Positions 5,795 through 14,352 of a DNA stretch of 14,394 nt are shown piece by piece. Position 1 is the stretch's first letter. The number at the start of each line of letters is the position of its first letter. The translations under genes were made by a program, and so were the position numbers. The notes under the pieces are model-generated. The model searched no databases and was not told the origin of the DNA. It saw only the letters and a program-made list of their open reading frames with translations. The stretch comes from an uncultured Bacilli bacterium (GTDB lineage Bacteria > Bacillota_I > Bacilli_A > RF39 > UBA660): assembly GCA_947629195.1 (NCBI GenBank), contig CANRCS010000016.1, positions 1 to 14,394 on the forward strand, given 5' to 3'.

Positions 5795-6385
5795 ATGAAC
5801 CATTATTTTACAAAAAATAATACATTAAAAAGTGAAGAAAATTTAATACACGTTATATTTAAAAACCAAAAATTTTCATTTTATACTGACAATGGTGTTT
5901 TCTCAAAAAAAGGATTAGATTTTGGAACGAGAAGTTTATTAGAAGCATTAGATTTTGAAAGTATAAAAGGTGATATCCTTGATTTTGGATGTGGCTATGG
6001 ACCAATTGGAATAATAGTAGCTAAAAATACAGATGCAAAAATAGATATGATAGATATAAATGATAGAGCCGTGTTATTATCAAAAAAGAATATAGAACTT
6101 AATAAAATTAAAAATGCAAATGTATTTGAAAGTGATATCTATAGCAGTATCAACAAAAAATATGATTATATAATAACAAATCCACCAATAAGAGTTGGTA
6201 AAAAAATATTGTATAAAATTTTATTTGACGCTAAAAAGTATCTCAACAAAAATGGACAAATTATTTTAGTAATAAATAAAAATCAGGGAGCAAAATCCCT
6301 AATAAATGACTTATCAGATGAGTATAATGTAGATGTTATAAAGAAAAATAAAAGTTTTTTCATAATTCGTGCAAGAAGTAATTGA
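5795..6385 (+). CDS. RsmC/YbxB-like 16S rRNA guanine methyltransferase
   Basis: A 196-residue SAM-dependent methyltransferase consisting of the C-terminal catalytic half of RsmC, the size of B. subtilis YbxB, which sits at the same place between rplL and rpoB. SAM motif I is DFGCGYGPIG (residues 63-72), an acidic residue after the second strand is in DIND (87-90), and the catalytic NPPI is at residues 129-132, typical of enzymes methylating the exocyclic amino group of guanine. RsmC modifies G1207 of 16S rRNA in E. coli; the same target is inferred here, not shown. The ATG at 5795 follows AAAGAGGA (5782-5789). The stop TGA at 6383 overlaps the -35 box of the rpoB promoter, and use of TGA as stop indicates the standard code. 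Confidence 0.9.
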   Translation: MNHYFTKNNTLKSEENLIHVIFKNQKFSFYTDNGVFSKKGLDFGTRSLLEALDFESIKGDILDFGCGYGPIGIIVAKNTDAKIDMIDINDRAVLLSKKNIELNKIKNANVFESDIYSSINKKYDYIITNPPIRVGKKILYKILFDAKKYLNKNGQIILVINKNQGAKSLINDLSDEYNVDVIKKNKSFFIIRARSN

Positions 6386-6410
6386 CAAATTGATATTTGT
6401 CTGTTAACAT
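6382..6410 (+). promoter_or_regulatory. Promoter of rpoB-rpoC
   Basis: TTGACA (6382-6387), a perfect -35 box, includes the TGA stop of the preceding gene. TAACAT (6405-6410) follows after 17 bases. The leader to rpoB is about 75 bases, with no strong structure that I could find. It lets rpoBC be transcribed independently of the ribosomal proteins, besides any read-through. Confidence 0.65.
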
Positions 6411-6493
6411 TATAAATTGGCGGCATATTCTTTTTTGATAAGTTTATGTTCTTTGAATAATTTTATAAAAATATAGGTATAGGGGTGAAACAA

Positions 6494-9400
6494 GTGGCAT
6501 TTAAAATTAAAAAAATTAATGACAAAAGAGAAAGAAGAAATTTCTCAAAAATTAAGAACACTTTTGAACTTCAAGATTTACTAGAAATTCAAAAAAAATC
6601 ATATCAATGGTTTATAACAGAAGGGATAAATGAAGTATTTGAAGATTTATTTCCAGTAGAAAGTTTTTCTGGAGAATTATCTTTAGAATTTACTGATTAT
6701 TCATTCGATGAACCAAGATACTCAATTAAAGAAGCAAAATATAGAGAAACGACATACGCTGCACCTTTAAAAGTACAAGCACGCCTTTTTAATCATGAAA
6801 CTGGAGAAGTTAAAGAACAAGAAATCTTCTTAGGTGACATGCCTGTTATGACAGATAGTGGAACATTTGTAATTAATGGGGCAGAAAGAGTTATTGTATC
6901 ACAATTAGTACGTTCCCCTAGTGTTTACTTTTCATCTGCAATTGATAAAAATGGTAGAAGTGTAATCACATCACAAATAATTCCAACACGTGGAACTTGG
7001 TTAGAATTTGAAATAGATGCAAGAGATGTAATATATGTAAGAATTGATAGAACAAGAAAAGTTCCATTAACAACATTATTACGTGCTTTTGGATTATCTA
7101 CATCTGATGAAATTACAGAAGTATTTGGTGAAAATCCATATATACTAAATACTTTAGCAAAAGATTCTACTAAAAACACAGATGAAGCATTAATTGAAAT
7201 CTATGAAAAATTAAGACCAGGTGAACCTGCAACATTAGATAGTTCTAAAAACCAATTAATAACTAGATTCTTTGATGAATTTAGATATGATTTGGCTAAA
7301 GTAGGACGTTATAAATTTAATAAAAAATTAGATGTTTGTGATAGATTAATAAACAATATTATAGCAGAAGATATAATTGTAGATGGAGAAGTAAAAGTAG
7401 AAAAAGGTACTTTAATAACAAAGGAAATATTAGAACAAATTAAACCAATCTTCCAAAGTGGTTATAACAATAAAGAAGTTATAATAAATGAAGATTTAGA
7501 CCAACATAATGTTATTCAAACAGTTAAAATATATTCTCCATTAGATAAAGAAAAAGAAGTTACAATTATTGGTAATGACCAATCATTAACAATTAAAAGA
7601 TTAACAATTTCTGACTTTTATGCTGCAACTTCATATTACTTAAATTTACTAGAAGGTATTGGACAAACTGATGAAATTGACCATTTAGGTAATAGACGTG
7701 TAAGACAAGTTGGAGAATTATTACAAAATCAATTTAGAATTGGTGTTGCTAGAATGGAAAGAGTAATCAGAGAAAGAATGACTACTCAAGAATTAGATAC
7801 TGTAACACCTAAAACACTAATCAATATAAGACCAGTTACTGCTGCAATTAAAGAATTTTTTGGTAGTAGTCAATTATCACAATTCATGGACCAAACAAAT
7901 CCAATTGCAGAACTTACAAATAAAAGACGTTTATCAGCACTAGGACCTGGTGGTTTATCAAGAGATAGAGCTGGTATGGAAGTTCGTGATGTTAATGCAT
8001 CACACTATGGTAGAATTTGTCCAATTGAATCTCCTGAAGGACCAAACATAGGACTTATTACTTCACTTGCAAGCTATGCAAAAATTAATGAATATGGATT
8101 TATTACAACTCCATATAGAAAAGTAGAAAAAGGTAAAATTACAGACCAAATAGATTATTTAACTGCTGATGAAGAAACAGACTTCTATATTTCACAAGCA
8201 ACAATAAAAATGGATGATGATGGAAATATAACTGATAAAGAAGTTACTGCTCGTTATAGAGGAGAAAATGTAATATGTAATAAAGATCAAATTGATTATA
8301 TAGATGTTTCTCCACAACAAGTTGTTGCAGTAACAACAAGTTGTATACCATTCCTAGAACACGATGATGCAACTCGTGCATTAATGGGTGCTAACATGCA
8401 ACGTCAAGCTGTTCCATTAATGAAAGCAGAAGCACCATTAGTAGGAACAGGTGTTGAATATATTGCTGCTAAAGACTCTGGAGCTGTAGTAGTTGCTAAA
8501 GCAGATGGAGTAGTAGAATATGTTGATGCAAGAAAAATAGTAGTTAAAAACAAAGGCGGAAAAGACACATATTATCTATCAACATTTGAACGTTCTAATA
8601 GTGGTACATGCTATCATCAAAGACCATTCGTAAGTGTTGGAGATAAAGTTAAACGCGGAGAAACAATAGCTGATGGACCAAGTACAGAATATGGTGAATT
8701 AGCATTAGGTAAAAATGTTGTAGTAGCATTTATGACATTTAATGGATACAACTATGAAGATGCAGTTATAATGAATGAAAGATTAGTTAGAGATGATGTT
8801 TATACATCAATTCACATAGAAGATTATGAAATTCAATGTAGAGAAACTAAATTAGGACCAGAAGAAATAACAAGAGATATCCCAAATATTGGAGAAGATG
8901 CTAGAAAAAATCTTGACAGTGAAGGTATTGTAAGAATTGGTACTGAAGTTAAAGAAGGAGATATTCTTGTAGGTAAAGTTACACCTAAAGGTATGGCAGA
9001 ACTTACTTCAGAAGAAAAATTATTACATGCAATATTTGGTGAAAAAACAAGAGAAGTACGTGATACATCATTAAAAGTTCCACATGGAGCAGATGGTATT
9101 GTTCACGATGTAAAAGTTTACACTAGAAAAGATAACGATGAATTACCTGCTGGTGTAAGTAAAGTAGTAAGAGTTTACATTGTTCAAAAAAGAAAGATAC
9201 AAGTTGGAGACAAAATGGCAGGACGTCATGGTAACAAAGGGGTTATATCATTAATTCTTCCATCTGAAGATATGCCATATTTACCAGATGGTACTCCTGT
9301 TGATATCATGCTTAACCCACAAGGGGTTCCATCTCGTATGAATATTGGACAAATACTAGAATTACACTTAGGTATGGCAGCTAAAAAATTAAATGTTCAT

Positions 9401-10132
9401 GTTGCAACGCCAGTATTTGATGGTGCAAAAACACAAGACATCGAAGAAATGGCAAAAGAAGCAGGTATGGATGAAGACTATAAAACAGTATTATATGATG
9501 GTAGAACTGGTGAACCATTTGATAATAGAATAAGCGTTGGTGTAATGTACATGATTAAATTACATCACATGGTTGATGACAAATTACATGCTCGTTCTAC
9601 TGGACCATACTCATTAGTTACACAACAACCATTAGGTGGTAAGGCACAATTTGGTGGACAAAGATTTGGAGAAATGGAAGTTTGGGCACTATATGCATAT
9701 GGTGCAGCACATACATTACAAGAAATCTTAACCGTTAAATCAGATGATGTTGTTGGACGTGTAAAAGTATATGAATCAATTGTAAAAGGTAAACCAATTG
9801 ACCAAGCAGGAATACCTGAATCATTCAAAGTTATTATTAAAGAATTCCAAGCATTAGGACTTGATATGTCTATAATAAATAACAATAATGAAGAATTTGA
9901 AATAAGAGAATTAGAAGAACGTGAAGAAGAAGAAAATAATGCAGCAAATGAAGATATGGAAGATAGTGAATTACGTGAAAAACTAGCGCTTATTGACAAA
10001 TTAGCAATTGAAAACAAAAAAGACAAAGATACACCAGATGAATATGATGAAAATACTGAAGATGAAGATATTGAAAATGACATTGATGAAGAAGATGTCG
10101 AAAAAGATATATTAGAAGGGAGTGATTTTTAA
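6494..10132 (+). CDS. rpoB: RNA polymerase beta subunit
   Basis: The beta subunit forms one pincer and half of the active site of RNA polymerase. It is 1212 residues from the GTG at 6494, preferred over the GTG at 6485 because AGGGGTG (6481-6487) lies 6 bases before it. Visible landmarks: the N-terminal FELQDLLEIQKKSY, the rifampicin pocket (about residues 457-485), the GDKMAGRHGNKG block (905-916) with catalytic-region lysines, and the conserved C-terminal LGGKAQFGGQRFGEMEVWAL that packs against beta prime. In the rifampicin pocket, E. coli H526 corresponds to N476, while Q513, D516 and S531 are kept (Q463, D466, S481). After RELEE a roughly 70-residue, very acidic tail rich in Asp, Glu and Asn follows, longer than the one I recall for B. 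subtilis. It overlaps rpoC by one base. Confidence 0.98.
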   Translation: MAFKIKKINDKRERRNFSKIKNTFELQDLLEIQKKSYQWFITEGINEVFEDLFPVESFSGELSLEFTDYSFDEPRYSIKEAKYRETTYAAPLKVQARLFNHETGEVKEQEIFLGDMPVMTDSGTFVINGAERVIVSQLVRSPSVYFSSAIDKNGRSVITSQIIPTRGTWLEFEIDARDVIYVRIDRTRKVPLTTLLRAFGLSTSDEITEVFGENPYILNTLAKDSTKNTDEALIEIYEKLRPGEPATLDSSKNQLITRFFDEFRYDLAKVGRYKFNKKLDVCDRLINNIIAEDIIVDGEVKVEKGTLITKEILEQIKPIFQSGYNNKEVIINEDLDQHNVIQTVKIYSPLDKEKEVTIIGNDQSLTIKRLTISDFYAATSYYLNLLEGIGQTDEIDHLGNRRVRQVGELLQNQFRIGVARMERVIRERMTTQELDTVTPKTLINIRPVTAAIKEFFGSSQLSQFMDQTNPIAELTNKRRLSALGPGGLSRDRAGMEVRDVNASHYGRICPIESPEGPNIGLITSLASYAKINEYGFITTPYRKVEKGKITDQIDYLTADEETDFYISQATIKMDDDGNITDKEVTARYRGENVICNKDQIDYIDVSPQQVVAVTTSCIPFLEHDDATRALMGANMQRQAVPLMKAEAPLVGTGVEYIAAKDSGAVVVAKADGVVEYVDARKIVVKNKGGKDTYYLSTFERSNSGTCYHQRPFVSVGDKVKRGETIADGPSTEYGELALGKNVVVAFMTFNGYNYEDAVIMNERLVRDDVYTSIHIEDYEIQCRETKLGPEEITRDIPNIGEDARKNLDSEGIVRIGTEVKEGDILVGKVTPKGMAELTSEEKLLHAIFGEKTREVRDTSLKVPHGADGIVHDVKVYTRKDNDELPAGVSKVVRVYIVQKRKIQVGDKMAGRHGNKGVISLILPSEDMPYLPDGTPVDIMLNPQGVPSRMNIGQILELHLGMAAKKLNVHVATPVFDGAKTQDIEEMAKEAGMDEDYKTVLYDGRTGEPFDNRISVGVMYMIKLHHMVDDKLHARSTGPYSLVTQQPLGGKAQFGGQRFGEMEVWALYAYGAAHTLQEILTVKSDDVVGRVKVYESIVKGKPIDQAGIPESFKVIIKEFQALGLDMSIINNNNEEFEIRELEEREEEENNAANEDMEDSELREKLALIDKLAIENKKDKDTPDEYDENTEDEDIENDIDEEDVEKDILEGSDF
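10116..10124 (+). promoter_or_regulatory. Ribosome-binding site of rpoC inside rpoB
   Basis: AAGGGAGTG lies within the last codons of rpoB, 7 bases before the rpoC ATG. With the TAATG stop/start overlap at 10130-10134, this favours coupled translation and matched amounts of the two subunits. Confidence 0.7.
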
Positions 10133-13100
10133 TGTTAGAAGTTAACAATTTTGAAGCATTAAAAATCTCACTTGCCTCACCTGAAAAAATACGTTCATGG
10201 TCTTATGGTGAAGTTAAAAAACCTGAAACCATAAACTATAGAACTCTTAAACCTGAAAGAGATGGTCTATTCTGTGAAAAGATATTTGGACCTACAAAAG
10301 ATTTTGAATGTTCATGTGGAAAATACAAAAGATTAAGATATAAAGGTATCGTATGTGATAGATGTGGCGTTGAAGTAACTCGTTCAAAAGTAAGAAGAGA
10401 AAGAATGGGACACATCGAACTTGCAACTCCTGTATCTCATATCTGGTACTTTAAGGGAGTACCTTCTCGTATGGGATTAGTACTAGATATGTCTCCAAGA
10501 GATTTGGAAGAAGTATTATATTTCGTTTCATACGTAGTAATTAATCCTGGTATTGCTCCACTTGAAAAGAAACAAACTTTATCTGACAAAGAATACAGAG
10601 CATATTATGAAAAATATGGTGATGGATTTGAAGTTGGAATGGGTGCAGAAGCAATACAAAAACTTCTAAAAGAAGTAGATGTAGAAAAAGAACTAGAACA
10701 AGTTAGAGCAGAACTTAAAGATACACAAGGTCAAAAAAGAGTTAGATTAACTAAGAGATTAGATATCTTAGACTCATTTTATCAATCTGGTAATAGACCA
10801 GAATGGATGATATTAGAAGCAATTCCAGTATTACCTCCAGAACTTAGACCAATGATACAACTAGATGGTGGTAGATTTGCAACTTCTGACTTAAATGATT
10901 TATATAGACGTATTATAAACAGAAACAATCGTCTAAAAAAATTAATAGATTTAGGTGCACCGTCTATCATTATTCAAAATGAAAAACGTATGCTTCAAGA
11001 AGCAGTTGATGCATTATTCGATAATGGTAGAAGAGGTAGAAATGTTACTGGTGCAGGTAACAGACCACTTAAAGCATTAAGTAGTATGTTAAAAGGTAAA
11101 CAAGGAAGATTTAGACAAAATTTACTTGGTAAACGTGTTGACTACTCTGGACGTAGTGTTATCGTTGTTGGACCTAGTCTAAAAATGTATCAATGTGGTA
11201 TTCCAAAAGAAATGGCACTTGAATTATTTAAACCACATGTTATTAAAGGTTTAGTTGAAAAAGAAATTGCAAACAATATAAAAGCAGCTAAAAAATTAAT
11301 TGATAATAGAGATGAAAGAGTATGGAATGTAGTTGAAGAAGTTATCAAAGAACATCCAGTATTATTAAACCGTGCTCCTACACTACATAGATTAGGTATT
11401 CAAGCATTTGAACCAAAATTAATTGGTGGTAAAGCAATTCGTTTACATCCACTTGTTACACCAGGATTTAATGCAGACTTCGATGGTGACCAAATGGCAG
11501 TTCACGTTCCATTATCACTTGAAGCTCAAGCAGAAGCAAGATTATTAATGCTTGGTTCAAATAACATTCTTAATCCAAAAGATGGAAAACCACTTGTTAC
11601 GCCAACACAAGATATGATACTAGGTAATTATTATCTAAGTATTGAAAAAGCAGGCGAAGAAGGGGAAGGTAGAGTATTTAAAGATTCAAACGAAGCAATA
11701 ATGGCTTATGAAAGACGTGAAATAACATTACACACTCGTATTGCTGTTCCTGTAAATTCATTTAAATATAAAGTATTTACAGATTCACAAAAGGGAAAAT
11801 ATTTAGTAACTACAGCTGGTAAATTAATATTTAACGAAATAATGCCAGATTCATTTGCTTTCATTAACGAACCTACAAGTGATAATATTGAAAAATTCAC
11901 ACCAAACAAATACTTTATCGAACCAGGTAAAAATATAAAAGAAGAAATCGCAAAAATGCCTCTAGTAAACCCATTTGTAAAAGGAACACTAGAAAACATA
12001 ATTGCTCAAGTATACAAAAGATATAAAACAACTGAAACTTCTGTAATGCTTGATAAGTTAAAAGATTTAGGATTTAAATATTCTACAACTGCTGGTATAT
12101 CTATAGCAGTATCTGATATAGTTACAAGTAGTGTAAAAGATGATGCCATAAAAGAAGGAAATGAAATGGTATCAAAAATAAATAAACAATATCAAAGAGG
12201 TTTAATTACTGAAAGTGAAAGATTTAGTAAAGTTATCTCTGTATGGGATGAAGCTAAGAAAAAAGTTCAAAAAGAACTTGAAGAAATTGCTAAAAACGAT
12301 GTTGACAATCCAATATTTGTCATGATGAATTCTAAAGCGCGTGGTAACATTTCTAACTTTACACAACTTGCTGGTATGCGTGGATTAATGCAAAAACCTA
12401 ACGGTGAACCTGTTGAAATCCCAGTTACATCAAACTTTAGAGAAGGACTTAGCGTATCAGAATTCTTCTTATCAACACACGGTGCTAGAAAAGGTAGTGC
12501 AGATACTGCATTAAAAACAGCAGACTCTGGTTACTTAACACGTCGTTTAGTTGACGTTGCACAAGATGTAATTGTAAAAGAAGATGATTGTGGTACAATT
12601 CAAGGTCTTGTCGTTAAAGAATTTGTAGACAAAAAATCTAATACAGTAATTGAATCATTATATGATAGAATTTTAGGAAGATATACTAATAAAAAAGTAT
12701 TACATCCTGAAACTAAAGAAGTAATAGTTGATAAAAACGAACTTATTACTGAAGCAATTGCAGATAAAATAATCAAAGCAGGAATTACTGCTGTTGAAAT
12801 AAGAACTGCCTTAACATGTAAAACTAAAAATGGTATATGTAGAAAATGTTATGGTAGAAACCTAGCGACAGGTAATGTTGTTGAAGTAGGAGAAGCTGCT
12901 GGTATCATGGCTGCACAATCAATCGGTGAACCAGGTACTCAATTAACAATGAGAACCTTCCATACTGGTGGGGTTGCAGGAGATGACATCACACAAGGTC
13001 TTCCACGTGTTCAAGAATTATTTGAAGCTAGAAATCCAAAAGGAAAATCAACAATCGCTGAAATTAGTGGTAAAATTACAAAAATTGATGATGCTAATGG

Positions 13101-13836
13101 TAAGTTCAAAATATATATTAAAAACGATGTTGAAACACGTGAACATGTTACAAATTACGGTGCTAAATTAAGAGTACAAAAAGGTGATGAAGTAGCTGCT
13201 GGTGATAAATTAACTGAAGGTGCAATAAGTCCTAAAGAATTACTTGCTGTTACAGACCCTATAACTGTTCAAGAATATATACTAAAAGAAATCCAAAAAG
13301 TATATCGTTCACAAGGTGTTGATATTAGTGATAAACATATCGAAATTATTGCAAGAAGAATGATATCAAAAATAAGAATTTCCGATGGTGGAGACACCGA
13401 TATATTACCAGGTTCATTAATATCAATTAGTGAATTTACAGAAGCTAATAAAGAAGTAATTTTACAAGGTAAAAAACCTGCTACTGGTAGACCAATATTA
13501 CTTGGTATAACTAAAGCATCACTAGAAACTGACTCATTCTTATCAGCTGCATCATTCCAAGAAACTACAAGAATCTTAACTGATGCTGCAATAAGAGGAA
13601 AAGTTGATAGATTACAAGGATTAAAAGAAAACGTTATTATAGGTAAATTAATACCTGCTGGTACAGGTGCTAAAAACTATTCAAATATTGATTTTGAATT
13701 AACTACAAACTATAATGACGATGAACCAATTGAAGCTTTAGAAGAACAATTACTACCAGACCATAAAGAAGATGAAACAGTTACTTCAAATGATTTGATG
13801 AATGATTTACACCAAATCAAAGAAGATGCAGAATAA
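10132..13836 (+). CDS. rpoC: RNA polymerase beta prime subunit
   Basis: The beta prime subunit carries the catalytic magnesium and the clamp. The 1234-residue length is that of a Firmicutes-type subunit. The first zinc site is C60, C62, C75 and C78. The catalytic loop NADFDGDQM begins at residue 447, with D449, D451 and D453 binding Mg. The second zinc site is C820, C896, C903 and C906. The bridge helix/trigger loop region is recognisable: MAAQSIGEPGTQLTMRTFHTGG (about residues 926-947). No large lineage insertion is evident. The C-terminus ends in an acidic stretch of about 30 residues. The ATG overlaps the rpoB stop by one base (TAATG). The gene is closed by a strong terminator 3 bases after its stop. 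Confidence 0.98.
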   Translation: MLEVNNFEALKISLASPEKIRSWSYGEVKKPETINYRTLKPERDGLFCEKIFGPTKDFECSCGKYKRLRYKGIVCDRCGVEVTRSKVRRERMGHIELATPVSHIWYFKGVPSRMGLVLDMSPRDLEEVLYFVSYVVINPGIAPLEKKQTLSDKEYRAYYEKYGDGFEVGMGAEAIQKLLKEVDVEKELEQVRAELKDTQGQKRVRLTKRLDILDSFYQSGNRPEWMILEAIPVLPPELRPMIQLDGGRFATSDLNDLYRRIINRNNRLKKLIDLGAPSIIIQNEKRMLQEAVDALFDNGRRGRNVTGAGNRPLKALSSMLKGKQGRFRQNLLGKRVDYSGRSVIVVGPSLKMYQCGIPKEMALELFKPHVIKGLVEKEIANNIKAAKKLIDNRDERVWNVVEEVIKEHPVLLNRAPTLHRLGIQAFEPKLIGGKAIRLHPLVTPGFNADFDGDQMAVHVPLSLEAQAEARLLMLGSNNILNPKDGKPLVTPTQDMILGNYYLSIEKAGEEGEGRVFKDSNEAIMAYERREITLHTRIAVPVNSFKYKVFTDSQKGKYLVTTAGKLIFNEIMPDSFAFINEPTSDNIEKFTPNKYFIEPGKNIKEEIAKMPLVNPFVKGTLENIIAQVYKRYKTTETSVMLDKLKDLGFKYSTTAGISIAVSDIVTSSVKDDAIKEGNEMVSKINKQYQRGLITESERFSKVISVWDEAKKKVQKELEEIAKNDVDNPIFVMMNSKARGNISNFTQLAGMRGLMQKPNGEPVEIPVTSNFREGLSVSEFFLSTHGARKGSADTALKTADSGYLTRRLVDVAQDVIVKEDDCGTIQGLVVKEFVDKKSNTVIESLYDRILGRYTNKKVLHPETKEVIVDKNELITEAIADKIIKAGITAVEIRTALTCKTKNGICRKCYGRNLATGNVVEVGEAAGIMAAQSIGEPGTQLTMRTFHTGGVAGDDITQGLPRVQELFEARNPKGKSTIAEISGKITKIDDANGKFKIYIKNDVETREHVTNYGAKLRVQKGDEVAAGDKLTEGAISPKELLAVTDPITVQEYILKEIQKVYRSQGVDISDKHIEIIARRMISKIRISDGGDTDILPGSLISISEFTEANKEVILQGKKPATGRPILLGITKASLETDSFLSAASFQETTRILTDAAIRGKVDRLQGLKENVIIGKLIPAGTGAKNYSNIDFELTTNYNDDEPIEALEEQLLPDHKEDETVTSNDLMNDLHQIKEDAE

Positions 13837-13839
13837 TGT

Positions 13840-13876
13840 AAAAGACAAATAAGAATAAGAGCTTATTTGTCTTTTT
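13840..13876 (+). terminator. Terminator of rpoB-rpoC
   Basis: AAAAGACAAATAAG (13840-13853) pairs perfectly with CTTATTTGTCTTTT (13862-13875) across an 8-base loop and runs into TTTTT. A clean intrinsic terminator, also readable on the opposite strand because of the A-rich left side. Confidence 0.9.
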
Positions 13877-13886
13877 AAATTAATAG

Positions 13887-13915
13887 TTTACTAACATAAA
13901 TCAAAATATTATAAT
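13887..13915 (+). promoter_or_regulatory. Promoter of the small frame after rpoC
   Basis: TTTACT (13887-13892), 17 bases, and TATAAT (13910-13915), a perfect -10 box. Transcription would begin near 13922, just before AAAGGA at 13943-13948. Confidence 0.6.
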
Positions 13916-13953
13916 AGTACAAGAATAGTAATATACAATTCAAAAGGAAAGAG

Positions 13954-14154
13954 CTATTAATCTCATCAACAGAAGATTTAATTACTGATTATTTTGCAAC
14001 CATAAATAATTTAGAAGAAGTAAATTCTATATTAATAAAATATGAAAAACTATTTGACATGTTAGCTAAAATTTCAATTGCAACTGATAAAGATATAAAA
14101 ATATTGGATACAACAATAAACTCATTAAATAAAATTACTAAAAATATAGAATAA
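13954..14154 (+). CDS. Small open frame lacking a normal start codon
   Basis: An open frame of about 64-66 codons follows a good promoter and AAAGGA (13943-13948), and ends in a double stop TAATAA (14152-14157). The in-frame codons at proper spacing are CTA (13954), TTA (13957) and ATC (13960); none is a standard start. The first in-frame ATG is at 14059 and would leave 31 residues with no clear ribosome-binding site. The translation is hydrophilic and probably helical (for example STEDLITDYF, then NNLEEVNSILIKYEKLF), and I do not recognise it. Three explanations are possible: a gene that lost its start by mutation (TTG to TTA fits the position), a rare non-standard start, or a sequence error. 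Expression is therefore uncertain. It lies between the rpoC terminator and the structured RNA below. Confidence 0.35.
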   Translation, partial: LLISSTEDLITDYFATINNLEEVNSILIKYEKLFDMLAKISIATDKDIKILDTTINSLNKITKNIE

Positions 14155-14200
14155 TAAACCAATTTTGATAAAATTATGAATACTAATATATCAAAAAAAA

Positions 14201-14229
14201 TTGTAAAAATAATAAATTTGTGATATTAT
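14201..14229 (+). promoter_or_regulatory. Promoter of the 3' structured RNA
   Basis: TTGTAA (14201-14206) and TATTAT (14224-14229) with a 17-base spacer. Transcription would begin near 14236, at the foot of the first hairpin of the structured element. Confidence 0.65.
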
Positions 14230-14283
14230 GAATATGTCAAGGAAACTTGAATATAAATAAAAAAGGATACATTTGATTGCTCG

Positions 14284-14342
14284 AATCAGATGTTTCCCTT
14301 AGTAGGTACATCTGAAATCAACTATATGTTGAAATCAGATGT
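14284..14342 (+). repeat. Direct repeat of 10 bases, right arms of two hairpins
   Basis: AATCAGATGT occurs at 14284-14293 and again at 14333-14342. Each copy is the right arm of a hairpin, which is what allows the alternative pairing of the element. Confidence 0.8.
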
Positions 14343-14352
14343 CTTTTTATTT
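14308..14352 (+). terminator. Intrinsic terminator of the 3' structured RNA
   Basis: An 8-bp outer stem and a 5-bp inner stem separated by a symmetric AA/AA loop, a TATAT apical loop, then CTTTTTATTTT. It is the strongest U-tract in the last 500 bases. Confidence 0.8.

Larger units (their letters stand above)
14236..14352 (+). ncRNA. Attenuator-type structured RNA of unknown family
   Basis: The element runs from a promoter to an intrinsic terminator. Hairpin A is TCAAG-GAAA-CTTGA (14237-14250), with a GNRA-type loop. Hairpin B pairs ACATTTGATT (14269-14278) with AATCAGATGT (14284-14293). Hairpin C, the terminator, pairs ACATCTGA (14308-14315) with TCAGATGT (14335-14342), with an AA/AA internal loop and an inner TCAAC/GTTGA stem. 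The right arm of B can instead pair perfectly, over 8 bp, with the left arm of C, destroying the terminator. This is the usual logic of a riboswitch or leader attenuator. I do not recognise a known ligand-binding core. Either a leader for a gene to the right of the window or a free small RNA of about 115 bases. Confidence 0.65.

Noticed and set aside
6485..6493. RpoB start at GTG 6485
   Set aside because: AGGGGTG at 6481-6487 overlaps it and is correctly spaced for GTG 6494.
9565..10083. 172-codon reverse-strand frame opposite the rpoB 3' end
   Set aside because: It is the antisense of Asp/Glu-rich codons, which yields Ser-rich open frames. No promoter or ribosome-binding site, and rpoB is certain on the other strand.
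12968..13171. Second + strand frame inside rpoC
   Set aside because: Out-of-frame shadow of the conserved trigger-loop region of rpoC. No ribosome-binding site and no recognisable protein.
14234..14260. 8-codon frame starting at ATG 14234 in the structured RNA
   Set aside because: The ATG falls at or before the predicted transcription start and has no ribosome-binding site.
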